Shown in pieces: positions 1-12,127 of a stretch of DNA of 64,000 nucleotides. The stretch comes from Atrichornis clamosus (taxonomy: Eukaryota; Chordata; Aves; Passeriformes; Menuridae). The notes beneath the pieces are model-generated. The model was given only the letters and a program-made list of their open reading frames with translations, made no database searches and was not told the DNA's origin. Where the stretch lies: the NCBI GenBank assembly GCA_013400975.1, contig WBMZ01008626.1:496001-560000 (forward strand), given 5' to 3'. The stretch's first letter is position 1, and every line of letters starts with the position of its first letter. Both the position numbers and the translations under genes were made by a program.

Positions 1-328
1 TTTGATACCACTTCCCACAGCATTCTCCTGGAGAACTGGCTGCTCATAGCGCGGACAGGTAAACACTTTGCTGGGTAAAAAACTGCCTGGATGGCCAAGC
101 CCAGAGAGTGGTGGTGAATGGAATTACATCCAGCTGGTAGATTATCACAAGTCGTGTTCCCCAGGGCTCAGTGTTGGGGCCAGCCCTGTTTAATACCTCT
201 ATCAATGATCTGGATAAGGGGAATGAGCGTACACTCTGTAAGTTAGGAATATGGTTTGGTTGTGGACGTGGCAGCACTGGATTAGTGGTTAAAGGTCTTT
301 TCCAGCCTTAATGATACTATGATTCTAC
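1..328 (+). repeat. CR1 LINE fragment, internally deleted
   Basis: Non-LTR retrotransposon remnant. The stretch around 150-230 carries the CR1 reverse-transcriptase signature: CCAGGGCTCAGTGTTGGGGC, then a frame reading [14 protein letters not shown], close to the avian consensus LFNIFINDLDDG. Soon after, the sequence jumps to the CR1 3' end (GGTTAAAGGTCTTTTCCAGCC then ATGATACTATGATTCT at about 295-325), so the part of the pol frame after the RT motif is deleted. The 5' side is cut by the window edge. Dead copy; subfamily not assigned. Confidence 0.85.
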
Positions 329-2950
329 ATTAAGTTTTGCTATCAACCAAGTCTAGGTGCCTGATCAGAATAAGGTTTGCGAAACAAAGAATCATCAACA
401 AATTGTACCTTGATTGAAAATCAATCTTACAGCAGAATTACTTGCCATCAGTCTATCACACGTCTTGTGCAATAGGATCTACAAGGGTTCACTGTCTACC
501 CAGTGGGTGGCACTCCACTAACCTGAATGATGGCAGTCAGGCAAGTTAGGGAGTCAATGCACCAGTCAAAAATTACAGTAGTCCTCTTTCAGACAACTGC
601 CAATGAAATTATGCAGCTTTCATCACATGCCCAGAACAAGACAAACTTTAACTGAAAAAACAAACAATAACAACAACCAACCAGACAAAAAAGACAGCAT
701 ACTGAAGATGAGCAAATTCACTATCATTCATGCACTTTATGCCCTTTGCCCACCTTCTCATTTCCCAGATGTCCTAGTCTTAGGCTCTGGCCCTTAATCT
801 GAAAAAGCTACAAATGCCCTCAATTTATTTGGAAGTCTGAGCATTTGAAGACTAGCAAAAATGAAGACACAAAATTATAATGATAATCTGAGGCAAACCA
901 ATAGACAAGTCAGTATGGAAAATGAACAGTGAGATGAGGTTACTCTTCCCACAGGTGGACATTCTGTGGGTTATAGACAACAGTGGTTTCCCCCAAGTTT
1001 GCAAATATTTAACCCCAGGCAGAAATTTCCCTTCAGCTGTTTTCCTCACCACCACCTTCTTAATCACCTCTGTAAATATAGGTTCAAATGAAGGCCATTT
1101 GAGGCACTGGCAATCACTTACAGGAAAGAGGCTACCACTAGCTTCTCTTGACAGTATGCAAGCCCTGCTGGAAAAGAAGCCCAAAGTTGTGGTGCCTGTT
1201 GGTCCCTTAGTGCAGCATCCTTTTTTTGACTCATTGCACATTCATTTCCTCTGCTTCCCAGTCACAGAAACAAGCCATGTCCCTTCTCTCCATGTCAGCT
1301 CTCCAATTTACCCCTTGGGAAGGGTACACTTGCTGGAAGTGCTGCAGGCTCCATTACTCATCAGAAGAGCTGGCTGCCAAATGCCAGTTTTGGCCAGGGC
1401 CTACTGCTGTCCAGGTCCACTTCCCAAACAGCTCTGTTTCCGCTAACATTTTACTCTTCTCTCTCCTACACCTTTGGCAATGTCCTATTTGGGGCTGCCT
1501 CTACATGTGAATGCTCATGCCAAGCTGTGAACACAGGGATATTTAGCTTATTATGGAAGACAGAGACTGACAATTATTAAAACCAACCCATTGTTTCAGC
1601 AATACCTAAATTAGTATACCACAGAGGCAAATATACCCTAAATACTAACCCAAATAGTGGTTCTGGCTGCCAGCTAACGCAACTCCATGTTTCTGACAAA
1701 AAACACCAAGAAGAAGACAACACTTAAGCTCCTCCCCTGTGAATTTTATCTTGCAGTAGCAGCCATAAAGTATGTAATTGCTGTTACCAACCTTAGCTGA
1801 AGTTATTGAGGCAAATTAGAAGTGAAAAGTTTCATTTTTCAACGAAAAGCCCTATCTATTCTGAAGCAATGTATTTTTATCAATAAGTCTAAATTTAGAT
1901 CCCCCCTTTTTGAGAGCATTCTGACTGGGCTGTCCTGTGGTGCTGTATTACTCAGTAAACATGTTTTTTCAAATATCCTTTTCCTTCTCCATTACCACCT
2001 CTTCCTTACTCTTGGGACTAAAGGATCTTTTCCCTGACATTTTAAAGCATTAAAACAGCTTGAGGGGTAAAGAAAACATTTTTCATGTAATCTTTGAAAA
2101 GTTTAGTTGTCAAGGAGACCAAGACCTTAGCGACCAGGTATGGAGGCCTATTCAGCACACTAACATGCTTGTGAAAGGAGGTGCAGGGATGCCAGTATAC
2201 CTGGAGGCAAACATGCTTAGTGTTTCAAGAGAGTCTTGCTTCCTGACATACCTTTTATTACACAACTAAACGGTGACTCAGATTTTCTTCTCTTTGAATG
2301 GTATCATCTAGTGAGCAAAAACATGGTTAAAGGCCTTACTTGGATGATATATTGCCTCAATAAATCACTGGATTGAGGTATGGTCTGGAAATGTCATTCA
2401 CAGACTGACACTTTCCAAGGAAGAACAGGTCCAAGAGCACATTTGATATAATTGTAGAATAAATGACACTCAAAAGGTAACAAATTGGAAAGATGGTTTC
2501 CTGACTCCAGGCAAAAGGGACACTATCAAATGAGTCTCTCTCTGACATTACTTCTACTGCCAGGATAAAGGTGTGTCACACAATGTCCAGGCTGAGACAC
2601 AGAGAGAGAGATGCTTGGCAGTTTCAATTTGCACAAAAGTCAAATTTTGTTTGCAAGTTTTAAGTCTGTCCATAGGGACAGCTGGCTCTGAGACCTAGAG
2701 AAGTGGACAGCTTTTCACAGGAGTCAGTGCTTTCATAAGATTAACCACTAAAACAATTTGTAAATATTATAAAGTAATTTACAGAAAAAGAATTTGAAGT
2801 CTGAAAGAGCCATGGATTTGCACCTCAAATACACTTAACATTGAATGAGGCATAATAAATCGCAAATATAATTAAAAGGGTTTTGCCATAAAATGAATTG
2901 CTAAATATGTGCAAGGCACAGCAATATAAATCTCAGGAATCCCTAGATAT
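329..2950. other. Unique AT-rich DNA, no gene seen
   Basis: Several short open frames on both strands (the longest 174 codons, 922-1446 plus) show no signal peptide, repeat or family motif. I see no convincing exon, RNA gene or recognisable repeat here. Confidence 0.5.
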
Positions 2951-2954
2951 CAGT

Positions 2955-3050
2955 GTCAGAACCAGAGTTCTTCAACATCTTTGTCAATGGTCTAGAGAAT
3001 GCAGTGTATGGATAATATCAAGGCCTTTTTCAGATAGTAAAGTGCCACAC
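2955..3050 (+). repeat. Possible old CR1 fragment
   Basis: The stretch TTCTTCAACATCTTTGTCAATGG reads FFNIFVNGLEN, which matches the CR1/LINE reverse-transcriptase block (FNIFINDLE). The next bases (ATGCAGTGTATGGAT) resemble the following CR1 segment. Similarity fades within about 100 bases. The assignment rests on this one block, so it is tentative. Confidence 0.35.
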
Positions 3051-5025
3051 TGACCATAAGGAACTCCAAAAGCAAACTGGGTGAGTGTGTGCTGCGCTCA
3101 TGGGCAAGTGAGCTTCCATGTGGATCACTGTGAAGTTCTGTATCAAGAGAAGAATAACCTAAGCTTTGCTTTCCTGATGCTGTATGCAGAACAGTTTCCA
3201 TTCATAGAAATGGTGATAGAGTCATCAAAAACAGCTCTTTGCAGTTCTGAGTTAAGTTTGCAACACCAGTCATAAAATGTTGGGTGTTGTTAAGAAAGAC
3301 AGTCACAACAAAACAAAGAAAATCATTTTGCCACTGGAAACACCTTGCCTCACCCATATTTTAAATATGTTTGCAGTTCCGGTCTGTGCATCTTAAGACA
3401 GAACAGAGCAGTAGACAGACTTGAATTAGAAAAAAAAACCACAGAAAGCTTCAACTAATGTGATAGAGGGGGTGTACAAGTAAATTTCCCAAAACAAAGA
3501 GAATAAGGAATGTATATATGAGAAATATATTGTAAAAAAATGACAAAGTATTAAACACCATCCTACCGTGTGCTATTTGAAATACTGTCCTATGGATTTT
3601 GTTGGTGGGTTTTTTTCTTGCTTACTTAGTGTATTTCTTAGGAAGTCCAGATGTGTTTTCCAACTTATTGGCCCATTGTTCAGGGATTTAGCTTTGAGTG
3701 TACTTTAAAGATGAAAAGATTGCAAACTGCAGCAAGTTGCTACTCTGCATGAGTGCTAATAAAATGCTTACCTAGCAACAACTTCTTGTTTGAATGAAAT
3801 CACTCTTCTAAGTACACTACAGCCTTGCAACCAGCATGCTTGTCACATCATGCCCAGCAGCAGTGGCCTGGAATAAATATAAGGAAAACTTCGATACAGC
3901 AAAGAGCACAACCACCAACGCTGGTACATGCGTCATTAAAATAGACATTACCAAGAAGAGGAAAGTTGTGTGGTGAGTAAGTTTAACTCATGTAAAATAA
4001 AGAGAGACTAGCTACTCCTACTGTGAGGAAAGAGCATTTTTTTAGCTGAAAAGCTTTTTAGGGTTACTTGGGTCCCCTGAAGTACATTGAACAACCACAG
4101 CATGAATTCTGAGTCATCTTATCAGTTCCAGTCCTCTAATGCTTCCTAGTTATTTAGAATCTGTACACCAGATTCTAAAGAACACCCGTACATCTCAGCT
4201 TCCCAAGAGGCAGGTTCAATGCTACAGTTTTAAACTAATGGCAGATAATAGACTTGTCCATATTCTGTTTAAGAACCACATTTTCAAAAACATTGAGTTA
4301 GGTTCCACTTGTTTTGATCTTCCTTTATTTTCAAGTACTTTACTGCCTTTCATTCACAGCTTTAGGGTATCAGCTAAAGCAGGTCTAGTTTTCATGGACA
4401 TCTTCTTGCAAGGAAGACGTGGTTGAATCTTGATTTCTTTTTAAAAAAAGAATTATGGTTGTTTCTTACTTATTTGCTAGTTGATTTTCATATTGACAGT
4501 GAGAGGGGAAGGACAAAACAACGTTAAATGACGGTAGAGAACTATTTTTCATAATTTGCATTCCATCTTTGTTCAATAACACAGAGGATGACCAAGCCAA
4601 GTAGTACAGTGTTGTCAGTCAAAAATTTCCCAACAGCAATTCCAAGTTTTTAACCTTTATGAGCTCATGCTTTTTGCACTTCCATAGCATATTCAGCAAG
4701 GGCATTTTATTCAAAAAATAAGCACAGTCACAAGTTTCAATAATTTCCTCCAAAAATTAAAAAACTCACAACCTATTTTTATGAGTAATAGCCATTTTCA
4801 TGCATTGCCCGCTCTATTTCACCTCCTGTCCAGTGGGCATCTAGTAGAGATCACTTGGATTAATACCTTCATTTTGTGTAGAAATGAGCATGCTTTAAAA
4901 AAAAAAAAAGAAAGAAAATTACATTTATGGCTTTTATTCTAGTTCATAATTATTTTATCATAGCAGCAAACTGAGAAAAGAACTACTTAACATTTAAAGT
5001 TCTGGGTTAAGGAGAAAGCCTAGAA
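3051..5025. other. Unique AT-rich DNA, no gene seen
   Basis: Non-coding in appearance. A stretch near 3895-3966 is open in one frame and is followed by GTGAGTAAG, but the upstream acceptor is poor, so I do not call an exon. Confidence 0.45.
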
Positions 5026-5026
5026 T

Positions 5027-5055
5027 ACACACACAAACACACACACACACACACA
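5027..5055 (+). repeat. (AC)n microsatellite
   Basis: Run of AC dinucleotides with one AA interruption near the start (ACACACACAAACACAC...). Short simple repeat, possibly polymorphic. Confidence 0.9.
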
Positions 5056-5299
5056 GAGCCACTTGTTTCCTCACTGAGTTGACCTTGCACACTAGTAGAA
5101 GTGAGGAAGGACAGCACATATACAGATCTTTTAAAATAAAGAAGAGGATTCTACTAGGGTTGACAATCCCAATCTTCTTAAGAGGATAAAAAATGATATT
5201 TCAATCCATCTCTGTTTAATTTTCCTCTCCATTTGGGGGACTAAATGTGATATTGTTTTTTGATCCTTACTAATTATTCTCTTTTTTTTACCAGCCCCA

Positions 5300-5520
5300 A
5301 ATCAATTGGAGCATCATAGCAGTTTTCAAATTAATTATTAGATTTTTTTCCCCTGACTCATTTCAGACACTTTTATTAGAAAAGTGATTGATATATTAAC
5401 ACCATTAATTACTTATTTGACCCATTAATTTTGTCTATCTGCACAGACCTAATTGAAACAGCCTACACTGATTCTAGGATCTCATTTTGCCAATCGAAAA
5501 TTAATTTTCGGATACTCTTG
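5300..5520. promoter_or_regulatory. TAAT-rich block, possible conserved enhancer
   Basis: Within about 220 bases there are many homeodomain-type cores: AATTAATTATTAG, CATTAATTACTTATT, CCATTAATTTTG, CCTAATTGAAAC and the perfect palindrome at 5495-5510. No repeat family is recognised and no frame is open. Dense, varied TAAT motifs without simple-sequence character are typical of vertebrate conserved non-coding elements. This is inference from composition only; no alignment was possible. Confidence 0.3.
5495..5510. repeat. Perfect 16-bp palindrome
   Basis: CGAAAATTAATTTTCG equals its own reverse complement. The centre TTAA/TTAATT is flanked by AT tracts and capped by CG pairs. It could bind a homodimeric homeodomain factor, or it could be chance in AT-rich DNA. 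Confidence 0.6.
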
Positions 5521-5555
5521 ACTGCTGAGTCTGTGTGATGGTGAAAAACACTGTT

Positions 5556-6950
5556 CCCACCTCACACATCTGTTTAATATTCCCACTCCTCTTTCTCAGT
5601 CTCAAAAAGACCTTCAGACTCTGCCCCTGAAAGATTCCTATGCGCTTCGTTCTCTTCCCTCAATAAACAAGACTATCTCAGTAGGCCTCCGTAAACGACA
5701 GTTCCCGTTCATTTGACATAATTTGCCTTTCCACGATCAAGCTAAATTTCTTCAATAGACTCTTAATTATTCTAACCCCATTATCTAATGCTATTATAAA
5801 TGTTTAAATAATATTTGATATAGTCTTGGTCCCACTGAAGTTAATGGGAATATTGCTGTTGCCTTAATTAAGATCAAGATAAAATTTATATTGTTTAATT
5901 TGTCACATATTACTGTTGGGTAAAAACAACCTAGTTAGTATTCAGAGGTACTAAACAGACCCAGCTCCCAGACTAGAACTGGCAGGGCCTCAACACTTCT
6001 CAGGAGAAGTCTGGGAGCCTGTGCTGCACAGTGGGCGAGAAGAGAAGGGAGCAGTCGCAGGGTCGTGCACTCTGCTGCATATCGGCAGCCCCAGAAGGCT
6101 TCCCACGCTCTGGGATGCTCAAAGCCTTTAAATGGAGCGCTCGAGTCAGGATTCGTCAAAAGGACAGGAAAAACAGAGAAGTGAGAAAACGGAGAAAAGC
6201 CTTCCCCAATGTGAGAACAAACCAGATACATTTTTCCAAATTATTTGTTCAAAAATCTGGACAATTTTAAGCAAAGCATTTTAAAAACCCTTTGGCAAAA
6301 GACACTATGTGCATTGCTCAAATCTGATTCAAAGAGAAATATGTTTTAAACCAGAAATTAAATATTATTAATACGAAGATTTTTTGGCTGGTGACCATTT
6401 AGATGTCATTAAAATTTAGAAAATAAATTGCAAGCTTTTTTTCAGACTACCAGCAAAAGCCATGGTTATTCTTATACTGTGAATAAAGTCACTCATTTAA
6501 AAAAAAAAGGAACAAATAAACTAGAATTTTGATTTACTTATTTTTTTAATGTTTCCTGCAGGTCTAATTTTGTATTCTGTTCTCTCATACAATGCTAACT
6601 TTAGAAGAAAAAAGCTAAGAACGGATTAATTTATGACATCTTTGTTATGTTCACGGCCAACATATGATCACACCTACATTATAAAATCTCACAGTGTGTT
6701 ACTTCCAGACTTCTGTGAAGGTGCCTCCCCAGAGGGTCTGGCTTACCAGAGTTACACATTCCACAGAGACATCCAAAATTCCTGCCGAGACCTTGGTTCT
6801 GTTCCTGTCACTGGGAAAGTCCCCCAGACCCCTTCCCATCTCTTCACAGACGTATTCATCCTACTAGGCTGCTGCCTTTTAGGACTACAATCAGTAAAGT
6901 CTGCCCAGGGTCTGTTTCACCTCCTGTTTTGGGGAAAGCAAAAAGTAACA
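5556..6950. other. Unique AT-rich DNA, no gene seen
   Basis: No supported gene. Around 5830-5862, CCCACTGAAGTTAATGGGAAT resembles the CACTGAAGTCAATGGGA motif that I remember as frequent in ancient reptile and bird repeats, but the match is too short to name an element. Open frames of 98 and 125 codons have no recognisable features. Confidence 0.4.
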
Positions 6951-8010
6951 TGTATTGGGTTTGCATGGCCAGGTTTTGGTAGTGGGGGGCTACGTGGGTG
7001 TCTTCTGTAAGAAGCTGCCAGAAGCTTCCTCCATGTCCAACAGAGCCAACACCAGCCGGCTCCAGGATGGGCCTGCTGCTGGCCAAGGCTGGGCCAACCA
7101 GAAATGGTGGTAATAAATTTAAGAAGGAAAAAAAATTATTGTGCAGATGTAACTGCAGCCAGAGAAAAGCACAGTGAGAATATGTAAGAGTAACAACACT
7201 GCAGACACCAAGGTCAGTGGAGCAGGCGGGAGAGGAGGTGCTTCAGGCACTGGAGCCGAAGTTCCCCTGCAGCCCATGGTGAAGACAATACCATGGAGGA
7301 CCATGGGGATGCAGAGATCCACCTGCAGCCTTTGAAGGAGACCCACGCTGGAGCAGGGGGATGTCTGAAAAGAAGCTGTGAATACGTGTGAGGCCCGTGC
7401 TGTAGCAGGCTCCTGGCAAGGACCTGTGGACCCATGGAGAGAGGAGCCTAAGTTGGAGCAGGTTTCCTGGTAAGACTTGTGATCCTGTGGGGGATTCATG
7501 CTGGAGCAGCCTGTGCCTGAAGGACTGCACCCGATGGAAGAGTGACCCACATTGGAGCAGCTCATGAAGAATGGTTGCCCATGGGATGGACTCACGTTGG
7601 AGACTGTCTCCTGTGGGAGGGACTCCATGCTGGAACAGGGGAAAGACTCCTCTCCCTGAGCAGTAGCAGAAACAATGTGTGATGAACTGGCCATAACCCC
7701 CATTCTCTCCCTCCCTGCACCACTGTGGGGGAGGAGATAGAGCTGGAAAGGAAGTAGGCAGGGGGCAAGGTGCGTTTAAGATTTATTTTACTTCATTATC
7801 CTACTCTGATTTTGTTAGTAGTAAATCCAATTAATATCCCCAAGTTTATTCTGTTTTGCCCATGAGGGTGTTTGGTGAGTGACCTCTCCCTGTCCTTATC
7901 GCAACTAATGAACCTCTTGCTCTATTTTCTCTCCCCTGTCCAGCTGCAGAGGGGAGTGAGAGAGAGGCTTTGGTGGGTGTCTGCCATCCAGCCAGGGTCA
8001 ATCCACTGCA
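6951..8010 (+). mobile_element. Solo LTR, avian ERV (ERVL-like)
   Basis: Starts TGTATTGGGTTTGCATGGCC and ends GGTCAATCCACTGCA, giving the TG...CA termini of a retroviral LTR. The body follows an LTR I recognise as abundant in songbirds and other Neoaves: AGGTTTTGGTAG, AAGAAGCTGCCAGAAGCTTCC, many GGAGCAG units at 7340-7560, CTTCATTATCCTACTCTGATTTTG at about 7790, and the downstream block TCTCCCTGTCCTTATC and CAGCCAGGGTCAA. The polyadenylation-signal position is degenerate (AGTAAA). Flanks (TAACA / ACATT) show no clear target-site duplication. No gag, pol or env lies beside it. The open frames inside, such as 194 codons on the minus strand at 7119-7703, are shadows of LTR sequence. Family name and ERVL class are from memory. 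Confidence 0.8.
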
Positions 8011-11000
8011 ACATTGCTGCTGCTTCAGAAGGCAGAGAGGCAGAGTGGTCCATTCAAAGGAACCAATGGCCAAAAGAGATGGGCATTTATGCCTAACACC
8101 TCCCAGTTTCACTCTGTCCTCTTCTCACTGTTTGTAACCTTTTTGTTACCTTGTCATCTCCCACCAGCCTCAAAGGGAGCCAAGCCTCAGCTTTTTCCCA
8201 GAAGCCAAGCAGAGAGGGTATTGAAACAGTGAAAACAAAGTCCCCTATCACTGCAGCATGTCTGGATGTGATGAGTACAGCAGCAGATTCTGAAATGCAG
8301 GAAAAAAGATCATAGGTGATTTCATTTTAAAATATATGTGCAAACAGAAAGGATGAAATTCCCCAGTGGGCTCATTTGCTGGGATTTCAACATGTATCCA
8401 GAGCCACCAGGTTTGAGCCCTGATAACAACTTTCTGGTCATCAGCGCTGGGAATCTTAAAAATATGGTGCTTCAAATCCTTAAGCACACTTGATGGTTTG
8501 GGTTTTTTTAATTAAGACTCTGATTCATCCAGTCCTTCACCTCCTCATGAGTCTTCAAATGTTGCCCTCTCTGTCTGGATTGCTGGAAGTATCTTGCCAG
8601 AGAATAGTATTTGGTCAGTGAATTTAGAAGTAAGGTTGTGTGGTCACAGAGCTGTCGTGATGTCCTACAGCTGGAGGCACTAAGAGGCTCCTTTCTGTCT
8701 CCTTTTCATTGATTCACAATATCCCACAATGCAAAGAAAAGCATCTAGATGCCTCCTCTACAATACTGACGAACTTGCTCCAAAGGTCTCCAAGAGCTCC
8801 CAAATGATAAGGCTGTCTGTCACTGCCCCTTGCTCAAAACAAAGGTGAACTGTCTTCAGGCTGCTCCCTAGAAATAGATTTCAAGACCAGCAACAGATTT
8901 CTGAACTCTTGGTAGGATCTTGAAGTCTTAACTACCTGCATGAGTTCAGAGGTAGAAACTCATTCTGCAGTTCAGGCCCTCGGTTTACATTTAGTTTCCA
9001 TTTGGTTTTTTAACTAGAAAGGTTCTGCTATACTGAGTTGCCCTATGACAATCTATTCCACCGTAACATGTACCCAGTAATTAACACCTGCTGCCCAAAT
9101 TAACCTACCTTTTATGGTTGCTTACATTAGCCCTAAACATTAGCGTAGCAAGCAAACCAATGAGGAGTCTGTGTCCCTTTGCTAGACAACTGTAGTCTTT
9201 GAGAGTAACCAATGACAATGCTACACTTTCATCATCTTCCTAATCTTATGGTTCTGTAACTCTCCTCTCGCCTGGTATTTATTTGTATTGGAAGAGAATA
9301 GCAAATACATACTACAAAGTGCCTACTACAAAGTAATACTTGTATATAAAAGCACTTTCAGGCATTTATAATATTTACTGTAGGTCATCAAACATATTCC
9401 CTGCTGTGAAAGATCGTCTTTGTTGTTCTTAGGCTCTTCTTCTACTTGTTTCATCTTCCACAAAGAGAAATACCCTTATCTGTGCATACCCACTCTAATG
9501 CAAACTGTAATCTTCAGCTTTTACATATATTGTTTTGGGGGAAAAATGCATCATTCCATACGAGCAGAGCTAAATCTGAGTAAAATATGCTACAAATGCA
9601 TTAATCTACAGCAGTACAGCTCTTAAACATGTTTTGGGCAGGTTTCAAATATCTGAATAATTTGTCAGACCCATAAACAGCTTGATATGGAAATTAAAAA
9701 AAAAGTTTTACATGGAATGGGGTTTTAATTTACTTCTTAGAAAGAAGCACATAAATAGGTATATTCTTAAAGGCAAATTTCTGCCATGACACTTTAAGGA
9801 AGACTCTGAGTAAAGCAAGACCTGACTGAAAGACAGCACTGCTTGGGCTCTCCGAGTGCAAATCGGCATCCACAAAGATCATATGCCTTGAAGCTACAAA
9901 AGATTATCCTTTATTCTCGATCTCTCTTTGCTCTTTGGAATTGTTAACCTACGGTATATAAAAACTGTGCAGAGCCTGCCTGATGGAAACCATCACCAAA
10001 CACCTCCAAACGGTTTTCCTCTGTGTTAATTTGCTTCTTGGCAGTCACTATTTTTAAATGCTATTGCATTACACTTCCACAGTTGAGCTCATATGTAGGA
10101 TCAGATTTTGTATTCAAATATTCAGCTCAAGAAAAAAAGAGATCAAAAAATACGCCTGTTCTATGCATATTGATCTCAACTGCCACTTCCCGACTCGTAA
10201 ACTGAGAGCTAAACCAATCTCCCAGTGACGTTATCTCAGGTTGCTCTAAGCTCAGTTGCTTGCCATCAGCCCACAGAGACAGCTGGGTGTCTTGGGATGG
10301 AGGGATGTGCCGGCCGTGAGCAGAGCTGCAGCAATTTTCAGCACCAAGCAAAGACTCGAACTGAGGGTGGGATCCCTCAGTCTTGGCTTTGCTGGTTTAC
10401 CACCATCAGACTACAGCCACGGACTGGGCTGTGTGACAAATATTTTACTTATTATGTTATCATTTAAAGCAAATAATGATGCAAAACCAAAACCAAGAAA
10501 ACAGGAAGTTGTGCATCCTAAAGCTCTAATTCTGTTTATAGAGAAAAATGCACTTTTAAAAATTCTCATAATTTTGTGGCATGCTTAAAGAACTCGAGCT
10601 CTTTTCAGAATTATTCAAATTGTGTATTTTGAATATTTAGCAAATCTGGATGTAAGATCTTCATTTTTTGTGTCTATAACCCAGTAACACAGCTTAAAGT
10701 ACTCACTTTTGAAACTGTAGGTGTTTGAGAATAGGCAGGTTGGAGGAAGGATTGGAAGTTTCTTGAGAGTTCTGTAGAAATGAACTTTTCATTTGGCATC
10801 TACCTGTCGGGAATTTCTCTGATCTTTCAAAAACTTTTCAAAACATTTTTTTCTTTTTTTATTTGACCTTTTAAAAAAAAAAATCTTAGCAGATTATATG
10901 CAAAACAATGAATGTTTGCATTATTAATAAAAGAAGCATCACCTCAGTGACAGTTTCGCTATTCACAACACATGTACTATAAATAATGGAAAGAACATCT

Positions 11001-11347
11001 CCTGCCCTCAGACAAATAGTTTGCTTTCTAACTTATGGAGATTACTGAAAGACAGGAAGCTACATGCAGAGTTTACTCTCAGACTCTACTGTGGGTGATT
11101 AATCAATATCAGGCAAAGAGACTAATCCAAGTGGGCTCCTTTTGCCATAGAAGTCCATCACATCCTCCTTTCCTGAAACACCCAAAGAGATGGTGAAAGA
11201 GAAGGGAAGGGAGCCAAAACTGACAATGGAAAGAAGAGTGCAAAGTAGATAGGAGCTTACACAGCTGTAAAAGCAGGTCTGAGAGGAGACCTCTTGGACC
11301 TACTTCACACATGCAGTTTACCTGTGTGCATGCAGGAAGCCTAAGAC
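8011..11347. other. Unique DNA, no gene seen
   Basis: No repeat family recognised and no convincing exon. Open frames up to 110 codons (10256-10588 plus) have no motifs. AT-rich with occasional A tracts. Confidence 0.5.
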
Positions 11348-12127
11348 AGTTCAACAAAGCCAAGTGCAAGGTCCTACCCCTGGGTCGGGGCAATTCCAGG
11401 CACTCCTACAGGTTGAGCAGAGAACAGCCCGACAGAGAAGGACTTGGGAGTGATGGTTGGTGAAACACTCAACATGAGCAGGCAGTGTGCGCTCACAGCC
11501 CAGAAAGCCAAATGTGTCCTGGGCTGCGTCAGAAGGAGCACGGCCAGCAGGTCAAGGGAGGTGATTCTGCCCCTCTATTCTGCTCTTGTGAGACCCCACC
11601 TGGAATACTGTGTATAGTTCTGGTGCCCCAACATAAAAAGATATGGAACTGTTGGAGCAAGTTCAGAGGAGGGCCATGAAGTTGATAAGAGGACTGGGGC
11701 ACCTCCCCTACAAAGACAGGCTGAGAAAGTTGGGGCTATTCAGCCTGGAGAAGACAAGGTTGTGTGGAGACCTCACAGCAACCTTCCAGTATTTGAAAGG
11801 GGCTTAGAGGGAAGCTTTGAGGGAGAGGGACTCTTTGTCAGGAACTGTAGTGATAGGTCAAGGAGTAATGATTCAAACTGAAAGAGGGAAAATTTAGGTT
11901 AGATATACAGAAAAAATTCTTTACTGTGAGGATTGTGAGACACTGGAATAATTTGACAGGTGAGTCGTGGATGCCCCATCCCTGGCAGTGTTCAAGGCCA
12001 GGTTGGATGGGGCATTGAGCAACCTGGTCTAGTGGAAAGTGTCCCTGCCCATGGTAGGGGGGGTTGGAACTAGATGATCTTGAAGGTCCCTTCCAACCCA
12101 GGCCATTCTATGATTCTGTGATTCTGT
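11348..12127 (+). repeat. CR1 LINE, 5'-truncated 3' end
   Basis: Good match to the avian CR1 3' part. It begins at GTTCAACAAAGCCAAGTGCA, runs through the end of ORF2 (GTGATTCTGCCCCTCTATTC; GTGAGACCCCACCTGGAATA; AGGCTGAGAAAGTTGGGGCT), then the 3' UTR (GCCCCATCCCTGGCAG; GGCCAGGTTGGATGGGGC; CTAGATGATCTTGAAGGTCC) and ends with ATTCTATG/ATTCTGTG octamers at 12105-12127. The pol frame has stops (for example after LEYCV) and shifts, so it is dead. Abrupt 5' truncation is usual for CR1, which leaves no long target-site duplication. Confidence 0.93.

Noticed and set aside
3895..3975. Open stretch ending with a basic run (TKKRKVV) before GTGAGTAAG
   Set aside because: The acceptor upstream has no pyrimidine tract; short basic runs arise by chance.
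6748..6810. Minus-strand open 63-nt unit before GTAAGCC
   Set aside because: Weak acceptor and a longer open frame on the opposite strand; consistent with chance.
7119..7703. 194-codon minus-strand open frame
   Set aside because: Entirely within the solo LTR; open because of LTR composition, with no retroviral protein motif.
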